Position numbers and translations under genes: made by a program
Notes under the pieces: model-generated
The model's input: only the letters and a program-made list of their open reading frames with translations
What the model was told of the DNA's origin: nothing
Databases searched by the model: none
Shown: one piece after another, positions 1 through 10,017 of the stretch
How positions within the stretch are numbered: position 1 is the first letter of the stretch
How the letters are laid out: the number at the start of each line of letters is the position of its first letter
Source: Prorocentrum cordatum
Lineage: Eukaryota; Sar; Dinophyceae; Prorocentrales; Prorocentraceae
Assembly (NCBI GenBank): GCA_963575745.1
Contig: CAUYUJ010012803.1
Location: 62,001-126,000 of the forward strand
Direction: 5' to 3'
DNA length: 64,000 nt

Positions 1-83
1 GGAGCACTATAGGGGATATGGGGAATCCTGGGCATCTTAGAACGCATCCTGCTCATGACCTCTTGCCCCTCTGAAAGCCTGGT

Positions 84-217
84 ATCCCTGACCTTCCAGG
101 AGGGCTAAACACTAACACCACAACCTTGATACCAACATTCTAGTCGAGGATTCAAAAAATCTAGATAGGTCTATACGTATGGAGTGCTATGTTTTAGCAC
201 TCTTGAAAGTCAGGGAT
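84..217. repeat. fold-back repeat, family F10 copy A
   Basis: Both ends carry the same inverted motif: ATCCCTGACCTTCCAG at the left and, on the other strand at the right, ATCCCTGACTTTCAAG. The interior matches a second copy at 53031-53271 (shared AGTCGAGG and GTCAGGGAT blocks). No coding content. It is probably a non-autonomous element; no target duplication is evident. Confidence 0.5.
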
Positions 218-457
218 GTCTTGGAAATCTTGGAGCGAATCATTCTCATGACCTCTCTCCCCTCTGAAAGCCTGGTCTCTGTGGCTTCGCCGACCAGATG
301 CTCGCCCGCTCTGGTCCCCAGGCCGTGAAGGGCGACCAGCAGAGGAGACGCACAGCTGAGACGAAGCCAGGACGAGGATAACACCGAGAGTGAGGATATA
401 TCGGGAATCTCTGAGATCCGGCGGCCCTGGAGGATGCCTCGGGCGCCGCGGCCTCCT

Positions 458-500
458 CAGAGCGTTCCGGAACGCTCTGAGAGCGTTCTGGAACGCTCTG
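458..500. repeat. two adjacent palindromes
   Basis: Positions 458-479 are a perfect 22-bp palindrome with half-site CAGAGCGTTCC. Positions 480-499 repeat the same arm (AGAGCGTTC and GAACGCTCT around a TG centre). Function is unknown. Confidence 0.7.
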
Positions 501-528
501 GAACGGCCTCGTCCTCGTCCTGGCCGAA

Positions 529-663
529 GGATTGCACAAAACGAAGGATTGCACAAAGGATTGCACAAAGGGTTTTTTTGTGCAATCCTGGGTTTTTTTG
601 TGCAATCCTTGGGTTTTTTGGGTTTTTTTGTGCAATCCTAGGTTTTTTTGTGCAATCCTTCGA
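529..663. repeat. inverted cluster of GGATTGCACAAA motifs
   Basis: Three direct copies of GGATTGCACAAA (529, 546, 558) are followed by four copies of its complement TTTGTGCAATCC (577, 597, 627, 647), separated by T-rich spacers. The cluster can fold into alternative hairpins. A related cluster with GGATTGCAAA lies at 44345-44490. No gene was recognised in 1-800. Confidence 0.8.
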
Positions 664-800
664 ACAGCTCCCGCACGAGCAGGGGCCGAAACTTGCTGAT
701 CACCCCGCCTCGGACCTCGGCAGCCAGGGGGGGGAGCGCGGCAGCAACGGGCAAGCGCAGGCCCGAACCCCCAGGTGGAGGAGGGCGCGGCGCCCTCCCC

Positions 801-1045
801 TCGGGGATCTTCTGACCCGGGTCAATCCAGACCCGGGTCAGCAGGAAACCAAAAACTGCAATGCAGGAAAAAAAAACTGCAACGCAGATCTTCGCAAACC
901 CGGGTCAGTCAACATGTGCGGCCGCCTCGCGGCCACGAGCGGCTCCCTAACCCGGGTCAGCCAGAGGGGGTCTTCGCAGGATCCTGCAGGATCTGGCGCC
1001 TTGGCTGACCCCCGTCTGTATTGACCCCCGTCTCAAGGCTCCCGA
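801..1045. mobile_element. MITE-like element, family F2 copy A
   Basis: A 245-bp element. The left end reads TCGGGGATCTTCTGACCCGG and the complement of the right end reads TCGGGAGCCTTGAGACGGGG; similarity continues for about 32 bp. It is flanked by TCCCC at 796-800 and again at 1046-1050, a 5-bp target duplication. It has no ORF of its own. A second copy is at 26420-26646. Confidence 0.75.
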
Positions 1046-1050
1046 TCCCC

Positions 1051-2635
1051 AGGATCGGAGGCGAGCCCGGGGGGGAGGGGAGAAGGGGCGGGCCTCTCGG
1101 CAGGCGCGCAGGTCCCCTGGCCTTCTGACAAAAGGGCCCCCCCAGCCATCTGGGCGTAGGCGGTTCAGCGAGTTCTGTCTTTTCTCTGTGAAGATCCCTC
1201 CGTCCCCTGCGCGGGGGACGGGCTTATCACTGTTCCCTAATGATATACACCCCCTCCCCCATGCGACCGGCAGCCAACCAAGAACAATGAGGACCCCATG
1301 AGGGCCGGCCCCCCCATCATCCCTGTCAACAGGAATTAAATTACACTTCGGGGAAAAGTCTGGAGTCATGTTCGTGAGGCCCGCGAGCACTTCGTATTGG
1401 TTTTTTTTGACAGGGACGGCGGGGGTGTCAGCATATTGCCTGCTGCCCGCAGGGCTAACTATCATCCCTGACAACAAACAATACACGATGCACCACGCGG
1501 CTAAATCTGGATCATGCGCGGTCACCCCGCGATGATGGTCAAGTGGTGGCGTATGGCCTGCTGTGCGCAGAGGCCCACCAAACACAATGATGGGCATTGG
1601 TTTTCGACATGGATGGCGGGGGCCAACATGTTTCCCGATGTTGTCACGTGCGCAGGCGCACCTGATTCACTCTGCACGTGCCCCGAACGTGGCGCATCTG
1701 GCGCACCAGGCGTGCCTGGCACGCTCGAGCCCCAGGGGTGACTGGCGCGCGTGGCGCGCCTGGCACGCGTGGCGCACCTCGCCTTAGCGTCGCGCACATG
1801 GGCTCGGATTTGGTTTCCAGTGGCTGTCCATCCAAAGACGACCGCTGAACGTGCTGAGGCTCAGGTGTTACTGATGTGTTGGGAGGCCGGGTGGGAGTGA
1901 GCGAAACGGCTTGCTATCTAGGAGAGTGTCTTGACCCCTCCACCCTACCCGCTCCCCTGGGCCTGGGAGGGGGCGGTGCGAGGCGCTAGAGTCCCGAAGA
2001 TGGCCCCAGATGGTTCCAAGAGGGCCTCGTAAGGCCCAAGATGGTCTCCCAAATGGTCCAATATGCTCCATCATGGCTCAAGATAGCCTCCGACATACCT
2101 CCAAGACGCCCCAAGACGGCTCCAAGACGGTTTCAAGTGCCCTCTGAGCCCCCCGAGGACTCCCCCAGGCGTGCATGATGCCCCCTACCCCCCCCAGACC
2201 TCCGACGCTGTGATTGTCTCCGTCCGCGCCGCTCGGCAATTTTGCGTCCAGATCCAATCCACTTTTCATGGCCCAGGGCCCTGGAAAAAAAGGCCATAGA
2301 CGCCCTGCGCGATTGAAGCTACTTCGTGTGTTTATCGCGGTCGCAGCGGCAAGAACACCATATGTTGCTCCTCCTTGCGAACGTTTTCTTGTTCGGCGTT
2401 TCGACATTGGGCGGAAGGGGATGGGGGAGCGGGGGGGAGGGGTCTGGCTCGGGACCTCTGCTTAATGTGACTGTTTGCGGCATTGCGTCCTAGGGGGGAG
2501 ACTCCACCTGCTGGAAGCAGGAGTCACCAAAAACAGCCAACAAAATCCACCCCATCGGGAAGAAGGAGGGGAGGGGGGGGTCGCGAGGGCCCGCGCCGAT
2601 CGGCCAAACAGGGAATAAGAGAACAATAACCTTTT
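1051..2635. other. non-coding stretch with low-complexity patches
   Basis: No gene could be supported. 1690-1800 holds imperfect repeats of GGCGCACC and TGGCACGC type. 2030-2160 is a short patch of the CCCAAGACGG minisatellite that forms long blocks further right. The open frames here lack domain-like sequence. Confidence 0.5.
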
Positions 2636-2805
2636 TGAAGGGGCCCCAGGACACACAAATAAATACACATACATAAAACTATTCCCCATATGTCCTCATA
2701 TTTTCTGGGTTTTTGTCTTCCCCCCACTTCGCATATTTTTGCATATTTTGCTGGGAGTCGACGATTAATTGTGTCTGTGTGTTTCTTTCCCTCCTGACTT
2801 TTTCC
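2636..2805. repeat. AT-rich dispersed repeat, family F6 copy 1
   Basis: It runs from GGGGCCCCAGGACACACAAA through a TTTTCTGGGTTTTTGTCTTC block to a GATTAATTGTGTCTGTGTG block. The same ordered blocks recur at 40697-40965 and 56977-57145 in the same orientation. Confidence 0.7.
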
Positions 2806-2911
2806 TGGTCGAGCCGCGGGAGCGAGGAGCGCTCGAGGCCGCGGTGAGCGGCACGGCGGCAGGCCCGCTCGCCTCCCCCGACGGGCGCACTGCTCGGGAG
2901 AGAGCTGGCAC

Positions 2912-3023
2912 TGGCCATCGCTCGGACGTCCATTTCCTGTGTTTTGTCGGTTTCGTGCGTGTTTTTTGTTGCCAAATGATCGGGGATGCTCCTCGATGGT
3001 CCCCACCGGTCCGAGCGATGCCA
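2912..3023. mobile_element. short fold-back element, family F5 copy 1
   Basis: The ends are inverted: TGGCCATCGCTCGGACGT at the left and GTCCGAGCGATGCCA at the right. The core ATGATCGGGGATGCTCC also occurs in copies at 39076-39207 and 56741-56866. The element is about 110-130 bp with no ORF and no clear target duplication. Confidence 0.65.
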
Positions 3024-3105
3024 AGGGCACGCATGCCAGCACACAAACAAAAACACCTCCAGCTCACGGCCAGGGCAGGTCGGGGCTGCTCCCCTGCCTC
3101 CTCAC

Positions 3106-3313
3106 CAAGGGCTTCTTCGGGTCGGGCGAGAGGGGGGGGTAGCAAAGGGGGGGTTTGAGAATCGGCTCGCGCAGCTGATTGTCCCGGCGCCGCCCGGCGC
3201 CGGAGGCGGCCATGTATCGAGGAATGGGCTCCTCGGCGAGGCCGAAACCAGCTGCACGCAGCAAATTTCGTGACCCCCCCTTTCCCAATCCCCCCCTTTC
3301 GTCCGGCCCGGAG
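3106..3313. mobile_element. G-rich fold-back element, family F3 copy 1
   Basis: The left arm (GGGTCGGGCGAGAGGGGGG) is inverted at the right end (CCCCCCTTTCGTCCGGCCC). The interior, including ATCGAGGAATGGGC and GGCCGAAACCAG, matches 40035-40240. The exact termini are uncertain. Confidence 0.6.
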
Positions 3314-3317
3314 GAGG

Positions 3318-3510
3318 TCGGGAGCGGCCAAGAGGGGGGTGTCCAAGAGGGGGGGGTGCAAATCATGACCGGCGGCATGTGCGCGGCCCAGCGGGAGGGC
3401 CAGGGACGTAATGAAATAAGAAGAGGCGCCATGAGATCTGGGGAAATATCATGGCCCACGCCATGATATCCACCCCCCCTAGTCATCACCCCCCTCTTTT
3501 CCGCCCCCGA
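3318..3510. mobile_element. MITE-like element, family F4 copy 1
   Basis: A 193-bp element with inverted ends of about 40 bp: TCGGGAGCGGCCAAGAGGGG at the left, TCGGGGGCGGAAAAGAGGGG as the complement of the right. It is flanked on both sides by GGAGG (3313-3317, 3511-3515), a 5-bp duplication that is weak evidence because the flank is itself GGA-rich. The second copy is 26683-26876. Confidence 0.7.
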
Positions 3511-3700
3511 GGAGGAGGAGAGGAGGAGGAGGAGGAGGAGGAGGAGGAGGAGGAGGAGGATGAGGATGAGGAGGAGGAGGTGGAGACGGAGGAGGACGAG
3601 GACGGGGAGGAGGAGGAGGAAGAGGAGGAGGAGGAGGAGGAGTACGAGGAGGAGGGAGGAGGGAGGAGGGAGGGAGGAGGGAGGAGGGGAGGAAAACTGT
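3511..3700. repeat. GGA-rich purine tract
   Basis: Almost pure polypurine made of GGA with occasional GAT, GAC and GAA interruptions. It translates to Glu-, Arg/Gly- or Pro/Ser-rich frames, which are composition artefacts. Confidence 0.9.
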
Positions 3701-4066
3701 GCACACGCACCGGTTCTGGCCAGGCCCATCCTGAGCCCAGGAGCGGCGCATGCGCCTCCGTGGCCTGGCCGGGGAGGCCCACGCGCCGATCCCGGGCCCC
3801 AGGACGGGCCTGGCCGGGACCGGCGTCTGTGCATTAGGCCTGCGCGCCCGATTGCTGCTCCTCCTGCTGATCCTCCCGCCTACAGGCCCTTAGTGGGCCC
3901 TGGAAACGATAAGGCAGTTTTTGTACCGATTCCGTTTTGCCGTTTTTTACCGGTTCCGACGCCGTTTTTTCACCGGTTCCGTCGCCGTCTTTTGACCGGT
4001 TCTGGCTCCGGTTCCTGCTGATCCTCCAGCTCCTCCCGGTCGTCCGCGTCCTTCGTGTCGCCATGC

Positions 4067-4299
4067 TTGAGCAGGGACCGACCGTCCAGGCATTCCTAGA
4101 AACCTGCCACGACATGCTCTCAGAACCCGCAGTGGTTCTAAGAACAAAAACAAGGTTCTTAGAACACACATCCGATATGTTAACACGAGACAGCCCCAGC
4201 CATACATGTTCGAAGCGCATCTCGCGCAGACCACAAAAGGTCCTTAAAACATTGTTTGGTAGGCCTATAGGCGAGCCAGGGCGCTTCGCCACTGCTTGA
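4067..4299. mobile_element. MITE-like element, family F1 copy 1
   Basis: A 233-bp element. The ends are TTGAGCAG and CTGCTTGA, and the subterminal block CCTATAGGCCTACCA of the family is inverted as TGGTAGGCCTATAGG; the arms total about 43 bp. It is flanked by CATGC at 4062-4066 and 4300-4304. The interior has several copies of the palindrome GTTCTTAGAAC. Other copies: 39791-40022, 45630-45862 and a fragment at 43711-43809. Confidence 0.8.
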
Positions 4300-4929
4300 C
4301 ATGCCCCTCGTGCTCCCCACTCCAGACCTGGGACTGCAGCTGCGCTGCCGTCGACACTTCCGGTACTGCGCTCGGTCGCTACCGTTCCAGGCGGCGGAGA
4401 GGGTTAGGCTGGGGGGCCAGGGGAAAAGATCAGCGCCACATGTTCCGATGGCGACACTGCGGCTTCAACGCCGATGCGTCCCCGACGCGACTTCGATACC
4501 CAGTGCAAAGCAACTAACGCCGAGCCACACCAGGCCGGTTCAGTCTGGAAGCTCCACCGAGACGACCATGGCCCGAACCCTCTGAACTCGAGAACAACAG
4601 CAGCGAGAAGAGGAGAAGGAGGAGGAGGAGGAGGAGGAGGAGGAGCCGCCACCAGAGGCCTCGATTGAGCCCTCTCCCCCCCCTCTCCTCCTCCTTCCCC
4701 TCTCCCTCCCCTCTCCCCGCCTCCCCTCCCCCCCTCCCCCCCTCTCCCTCCACATTTACTCAATATGCATACTACTCTCCCTCTTCCCCTGATGACGTCT
4801 TGGGAGTGTTTTCTCTCCCCCTCCGCGTACCGTTTTTTTACACACAGGTTTCCCCGGAGTTCTGTTTTCGCCTGCATTTGTTTCCAAAATGCTGCTCTCG
4901 CTGTGGCGCTGGCCTCATTTTCGGGCCCC
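4300..4929. other. non-coding stretch with GGA and CTC patches
   Basis: Holds a GGA run near 4614-4645 and a CTC-rich run at 4670-4750. No gene could be supported. Confidence 0.5.
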
Positions 4930-5190
4930 GCTCGTTCCGAATCGTGCTCCCGCTCCAGCGCTGGCATCATTTTTCCGCCGGCGCCCGGGCTGCACGCCCG
5001 AGCCGGCGCCCAGGCCGGTGCTCGGGCCGGGTCCGGAGCCGGTTCCGGCCGCAGCCTGAAACCGAGGCGGCGCCGAAAAAGGCCATTCTAATACACATTT
5101 TCCTCATGACAATGCTGAGTTTCTGCTTCCGGCGCCCGGGAGGCCTCCCGGGCCGACTCCGACGGCCGGGCCGGCGCCGGAGCCGGCGCC
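4930..5190. repeat. GC-rich flanking repeat, left of the 14 kb unit
   Basis: Contains GGCGCCCGGG-type palindromes, a block TAATACACATTTTCCTC and a block GAATCGTGCTCCCGCT. The same blocks occur just right of the unit (19411-19680) in the same orientation but a different order, so the unit sits between two copies of a related repeat. Confidence 0.6.
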
Positions 5191-5641
5191 CGCTTTGATC
5201 GTCGGGTGGGTGTAAGTGCGGTAAGAGCGTTGTATATCCGATGAAATCGTTTCAACGAAGATGTATGTAGGTTCATGCTAGTTGACCTCACATATTCAAC
5301 ATATATAAAATATCGAACTTCGCATTCATCTACTTAACGTTTTGTTAGATAAGTATATTCAACAACATACCATACATACTACTCACAGAACCATCCATCT
5401 TATCAACTGAGCTATCGGGTACCACTGCCAAGATATATCGATACATACACCTCAACATACCCAACTTAGTAGCTAAGTCAGCTAAGTCGATGTGGGCTGT
5501 CCGATTCGGTTAACCCGAAATTTGCATAACTTTCTATGTTTTGCATGTTTGTTCTTGATATTGCTATGTTTCGGGAAAAAACCACAAAAAACGTTTTAAC
5601 AACTACAACACAACAGTTTTTCAGGACAGGGCGCCGCAGGT
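5191..5641 (+). repeat. left terminal inverted repeat of the 14 kb unit
   Basis: The outer end is CGCTTTGATCGTCGGGTGG followed by TGTAAGTGCGGTAAGAGCG. The inner end is TTCAGGACAGGGCGCCGCAG at 5620-5639. The middle is AT-rich, unlike its surroundings, and only partly matches the right arm. Confidence 0.7.
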
Positions 5642-5843
5642 CGACGCGCCGAGCCGCCCTCAGGACGCCTGCGGGGCGCGGAGGGGAAGGGGGGAGAGGG
5701 AGAGGGGGGGGGATCAACTATTCTTCAAACTGCCTCCCCTCGGCGGCCATCACCGCCTCCCCTCTCCTCTCCTCGTTGTCGGCGGCCAGCCCGCCCCCGC
5801 TCCCTCCTGCCGCCTTCCCTCCCCGAGCCCGCCTTCCTTCTTC

Positions 5844-5915
5844 GGCGGCATATCCGCCCCTCCCTCCTGCACCTCTCTATCGAAGGGCGGCGCATCCGCC
5901 AGCGGCATATCCGCT
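5844..5915. repeat. GGCGG-N5-CCGCC palindromes next to the transposase gene
   Basis: Three 15-bp palindromes: GGCGGCATATCCGCC (5844-5858), GGCGGCGCATCCGCC (5886-5900) and, directly abutting, AGCGGCATATCCGCT (5901-5915). They lie just downstream of the stop codon of the minus-strand gene that ends at 5942. 5642-5843 is CTC-rich and holds nothing else. Confidence 0.85.
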
Positions 5916-5941
5916 CTCGCATGCGCTCGTTTTTTCCTTTT

Positions 5942-8356
5942 TCACGTGATGGCGAGCACATAGCCATCGTCCTGTAGTCGCCGATAAGCCGCCCAGGCTG
6001 GCGGGATCAGCTCGGCGGGCATCACGGCGACGTCGCCGCGCGGCCGCCACAGGGACGCGCCTGGGCATGGCGCGCGCACCCATTCCAGGGTCTCCACCAG
6101 CAGGTAGCTGGCGGCGCCAGCCTGCGCGCAGCAATGCACGATGTACGCCTCGCCGTCGCCCAGGAGAAAATCCTGAGGGCAGCAGCGCCTCGATTTTTGG
6201 GGGGGCACACGCATGTGCACCCCTAAATACCAAGGTTGGTTGCGCCGTCTGTCCTGGCTGCCGTACATCTGGCCGTCGATGGGCGCCTCTCTGCTGGTCC
6301 ACGTTTCAGCCCTGCGGAGGGGTCCTCCTCCTCCTCCTCCTCCTCCTCCTCCTCCTCCTCCTCCTCCTCCTGGCGGCGAGCCGCCTCGGCGGCAAACCGC
6401 CTTCCCCTCTCCCAGCCCATCTTCCTCCACAAAGGGCATGCAAGGTTGCGCCCCGAGTGCCCGAACGTACTGTCCAGCTCTGGCGTGCGCCACGCTTTGG
6501 CGCGGGAGCGCGGCGCCTCCTTCGCTTCCTCCAGGAAGCAGGCGAGCATCGCCGTCAAGGCCGACCGCTCGAAATTCTCAGGGTTGTCGATCTCCTGCGA
6601 CCTGGACCGAAGCAGGTTGTGCTTCCGCTCGAGTACGAAGGCGTCCAACCAGATGCCGTCCTCCGCAGGCTGGTCGGGGACGTGCCACAAATAATGATGC
6701 TTCGGCTTGATCAGGGCTGGCCCGTGCGCGGCTTTGTGCAGCGCCAAGGAAATCGAAACGGCCTTGGTCCAGACAGCTATCAAATTCGGCACGGCGCCGA
6801 TCCTCAGGACGTAGCCGAACCGCCTGCCACCTAAGCGCTCGAGGATGCGCGCGGGCCGACGCGGTGCATCCTCGAACGCGCAGGCCAGCGTTTGCGTTTC
6901 AGCTGCGGCCGCATGTCCTTTTGCCCTGCATGTACAATTCGAGCATCTTCGCCATCGCCTCGAACGACCGCGCCGCAGCGTTCGCCATGCCGCTGGGACG
7001 CAGCTCTGTGTGCACCCAATGACGAATCAAAGGGAACACGGCCAAGCAATCCGACGCCTTGCCCACGAAGTGCGACGCCTTGCAGGTCGCTTTCTTCCGA
7101 GCCACGCTGAACAGAAACGCTGGCGGTTTCCTGCCGCGTCTGCCAGTCCGCCACGCCGAGCAGCGATCCCGCCACGTTCCCCACGCGTCGGGGATGACAT
7201 CCCTCACCGCCTTGAGGAGCGCAAAGATTTCGACCTGCAAGGTCCCGCCGCTGGCCAGCATGGTATGCATGGGGTCCCTCACGTATGTGCTCGGCGGCGC
7301 CACCGTCCGCAACGCCTGGCACGCCACCAGAGAACGGTCATCCAGAGTGATGCCCATTGCCGTCTCCTTCGGGGGCCGGAACATCAGAAGGGAAGGAAGG
7401 GGGGGACATCAGAAGGGGATCGATGGAAATGTTTTCCTCCCTGGCTCCAGTCTCTCGATGTTCGCTCTGGTTGTCGTGTCCCGCAGCGACGCCAAATCAT
7501 CATATTGCTGCAAAAACTCGTCTGACGACAGCGGGTCAAAGCGCGACGAGTCAGCGCACCAGAGAGGCACGAGGTAATCATCGTCGTCGTAGTCTGCAAG
7601 ACATTCCGCCTGATCCAGCACAACGTTCTTGCATTGCAAGCACGGTCTCAGACCTGCAGCGCCCTTGGTGCAGAATGTCTCTTTTCCAGCCGCCTCGTCT
7701 GCAATCAAGCGGTGGAACTTGGCGAAAAAGTGCACGCCGCCGATTGGCGCACCGTGCTCCGACAGACTCTCTGGGCCCAGGAACAGCGCGCGAAGCAATG
7801 CCCGCGCCACGGCCGAGCCGCCGATGCTCTTCTTCACGACGACGCGCAAGGTGCCGATCGGCAGCCACGCAACCTCCTTCTGCAAGAAGGATCCGAACTC
7901 GAGGAAACTCGCATACACCGCGAGCTGATTCCGACGATTATCTATCTTCAAGGCGTTGCCCACGCCAATGTCGTCGTAGTACAGCAAAAGCCTCCACGGC
8001 CGATCGCGCGACACAGGGAAACGGCGCATCGCTTCCCAAAACATTGAACTCCAGAGAGGGCAGTCCGACAGGAGCCTCGGCATCAGCCGATGCGGCAGCG
8101 CCACGCTCCATCGGAAAGGCGTGCCGATCTTGGGCTGCAGCCGCACTGCGCTGATGAGATCGGCCACGGATGCCGTCTGCGATCGCTGCATGGCCCGAGC
8201 GCTCACGTCTATAGCATCGCCCGCGTCGTCGCCATGGCCAAGCGCAGTCACGATTCGCTCGAGCAAAGCCGCGGACACGCCGCGCAGGGCCAGACACTGT
8301 TGCAGTCGAGCCCGCTGCTCCACCTGCTTGTCCACCTGCAGGGCGCGTTTCCCCAT
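5942..8356 (-). CDS. putative KDZ-like transposase (spliced)
   Basis: Start ATG at 8356 (MGKRALQVDK). Exon 1 (8356-7445) encodes 304 residues, with LLYYDDIG at 124-131 and a Cys cluster at C229, C239, C242. Exon 2 (7363-6925) carries VRDPMHTMLASGG. Exon 3 from 6830 carries IKPKHHYLWHVPD and DAFVLERKHNLLRS. A last exon ends VLAIT before the TGA at 5942-5944. Intron 7364-7444 has GAG repeated at both boundaries; intron 6831-6924 fits GC-AG; the third contains the CTC tract at 6326-6372 and two palindromes, and its ends are not fixed. The ordered YYDD, MHT and KPKHH/ERKH signatures recall KDZ-type transposases; this is motif recall, not an alignment. The catalytic set was not proven. It could instead be a domesticated or decaying copy. 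Confidence 0.6.
6326..6401. repeat. intronic CTC microsatellite and two palindromes
   Basis: About 15 CTC units, then GGCGGCGAGCCGCC (6372-6385) and GGCGGCAAACCGCC (6388-6401), inside the probable third intron of the transposase-like gene. Confidence 0.8.
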
Positions 8357-8473
8357 TGCGCCGACGCCCGCGCGCGGGAGGGGCGGGGGCGGGGGGCAGC
8401 GCGAGGCCCAGCGCGGTTGAGAAAAACGAATTGCAGCCAGAGAGACGGAAGTGGAGGCGGGAATGGATCGCGG

Positions 8474-8542
8474 GGCGGAGTAGCCGCCGAAGGGCATGGC
8501 GGTGTAGCCGCCTGAAGGGTCGGGAGGGGCGGCGTAGCCGCC
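8474..8542. repeat. three palindromes upstream of the transposase-like gene
   Basis: GGCGGAGTAGCCGCC (8474-8488), GGCGGTGTAGCCGCC (8498-8512) and GGCGGCGTAGCCGCC (8528-8542). They lie 118-186 bp upstream of the ATG at 8356. The loops differ while the arms are identical. Confidence 0.85.
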
Positions 8543-8903
8543 GAAGAGCGTGGGGGCGAGGGGGCATGGGGGGAGGGGGGAGGGGGGAAGGGGGTGGGTG
8601 GGGGAGATTGCGGAGGCGCGAAGTGAGCGTAGCAACGGAACTTGCAAGGGAGATTTCTTTTTCTCGCACGCAATTTCGAGCTTGAGTTTCAAGCTCGGGT
8701 TCCAAGCCGCCAGCGCTCGGAGACGGGCGCGGCTGGCGGCTCGAGCTCGGGGCGGGCGCAGCGCGGGACGGGCGCGGCGGCGGCTGGCGGCTCTTAGTGC
8801 GGGTGCGCGTGCTGCCTCCAACTCCTCATCCACCTCCTCCTCCTCTCCTCATCCTGCCTCCTCTTCCTCCTTATCCTCCTCTATCGGCCCAGCCGATCGC
8901 CGC

Positions 8904-9200
8904 TCAGCTCTCCTGGTGCGGCTGGCGGCAGAAGAACCGAATGCCGCCTGGGATGTCCTGCACCATCTGCTTCGACATCTGGCACAGCATCTTGCCGCGC
9001 TCCTCGGTGCGGCGCGCCTCCTCCATCATGCGCCGCGCCTTGTCGATGAGCATCTGGCCCTTGATGCCAACGGCGCGTGCATGGCGGCAACGATTGCGCC
9101 ACTCGATGAAGCGCACCACGATGGTCGCCCAGCTCCACGCACTGCCACCCGTGATGAGCTCGAAGTCATCGACGTCGTACTTGTCCGCGATGCTCGCCAT
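8904..9200 (-). CDS. 98-residue protein of unknown function
   Basis: An intact frame from ATG at 9200 (MASIADKYDVDDFEL) to a stop at 8904. The composition is protein-like and unlike the Arg/Pro-rich noise frames around it. Residues 45-80 (GIKGQMLIDKARRMMEEARRTEERGKMLCQMSK) are strongly amphipathic and could be helical or coiled coil. I do not recognise a family. It lies between the GNPIDWRSET-motif locus and the transposase-like gene, on the same strand. It may be the last exon of the locus upstream rather than a gene of its own. Confidence 0.5.
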   Translation of the reverse strand: MASIADKYDVDDFELITGGSAWSWATIVVRFIEWRNRCRHARAVGIKGQMLIDKARRMMEEARRTEERGKMLCQMSKQMVQDIPGGIRFFCRQPHQES

Positions 9201-9319
9201 GGCGGCGCAAGACCGCGAAGGGGCACGACCTCGAGCGGCTCCACTTGAGCCACAAAGACTACGGATGAGGGGTGGGACGGTGGCAGATCATGTCATTGGG
9301 AAACGCGAGAGAACGGTGC

Positions 9320-9550
9320 GAGCGCGGTGGGCAGCAAAGGCGGCATCTCCGCCAAATGAAGGCAAGGCGGCATGTCCGCCAAGGGCTTGCGAGAGTGGAA
9401 AGGCGGCATCCCCGCCAAACGAAGGGCTGCGGTGGTAACGAGTGGGGTGGCGATGGCAACGAAGAAATGTTTTTTTTTTTTTCAACAACAATAACAATTG
9501 TACGAAATCACACACCTCGTCATGAGCGGCCCAACTGCCGCCCCTGCCAA
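9320..9550. repeat. duplicated unit, copy 1 (introner-like)
   Basis: Nearly identical to 9714-9930. Both copies contain GGCGGCATCTCCGCC, GGCGGCATGTCCGCC and GGCGGCATCCCCGCC in that order, then ACAATAACAATTGTACGAAA. On the minus strand both begin GGGCGGCAGTTGGGCCGCTC straight after CAG. The main difference is a T homopolymer near 9469. The two copies bracket the small exon at 9551-9690. Confidence 0.85.
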
Positions 9551-10010
9551 GGAGCTGCTTCGCCTCTGCTTCGTCTCCGACCGCCAATCGATGGGATTCC
9601 CAACGGTGTCGCTGGCCTTCGCGAGCCACAGCTCGCGCGGTAGGGTCTCGGGCAGGACGCGCTCGAGCAGGAGGGAGTTAGGCAAGCGCTTCGCCTCGCC
9701 AAGTGAGGCATCGGAGCGCGATGAGCAGCAAAGGCGGCATCTCCGCCAAATGAAGGCAAGGCGGCATGTCCGCCAAGGGCTTGCGAGAGTGGAAAGGCGG
9801 CATCCCCGCCAAACGAAGGGCTGCGGTGGTAACGAGTGGGGTGGCGGTGGAAATGTTGTTTCACCAACAATAACAATTGTACGAAATCACACACCTCGTC
9901 AGGAGCGGCCCAACTGCCGCCCCTGCTCACGAGCGGCCCAGCGGCCGCGGCTTATTCGGGTCCTTCTCCACCTTTTTCAGGCCGTACTTCATGATGTACT
10001 GGGCCACCAT
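9551..10010 (-). CDS. split GNPIDWRSET-motif protein fragment (two putative exons)
   Basis: A first piece starts at ATG 10010 (MVAQYIMKYGLKKVEKDPNK). A second, about 9690-9551, reads LPNSLLLERVLPETLPREL then ASDTVGNPIDWRSET. The protein encoded at 14322-15366 has DPVGNPIDWRSET followed by EYQMKYDYKKF, so both pieces have counterparts there, but in the opposite order. The two pieces are separated by the repeated unit at 9714-9930, which is probably an intron. The first frame meets a TGA just before that unit, so the donor must be earlier or the locus is broken. Function unknown. Confidence 0.4.
9714..9930. repeat. duplicated unit, copy 2 (introner-like)
   Basis: Second copy of the unit at 9320-9550, with the same three palindromes at about 9733, 9760 and 9796. 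It ends just before the first exon of the split locus. Confidence 0.85.
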
Positions 10011-10017
10011 GGGGCGC

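Noticed and set aside
2050-2075. Relict spliced-leader sequence (GGCTCAAG)
   Set aside because: Only 8 bases match the dinoflagellate spliced leader as I know it; too short to call.
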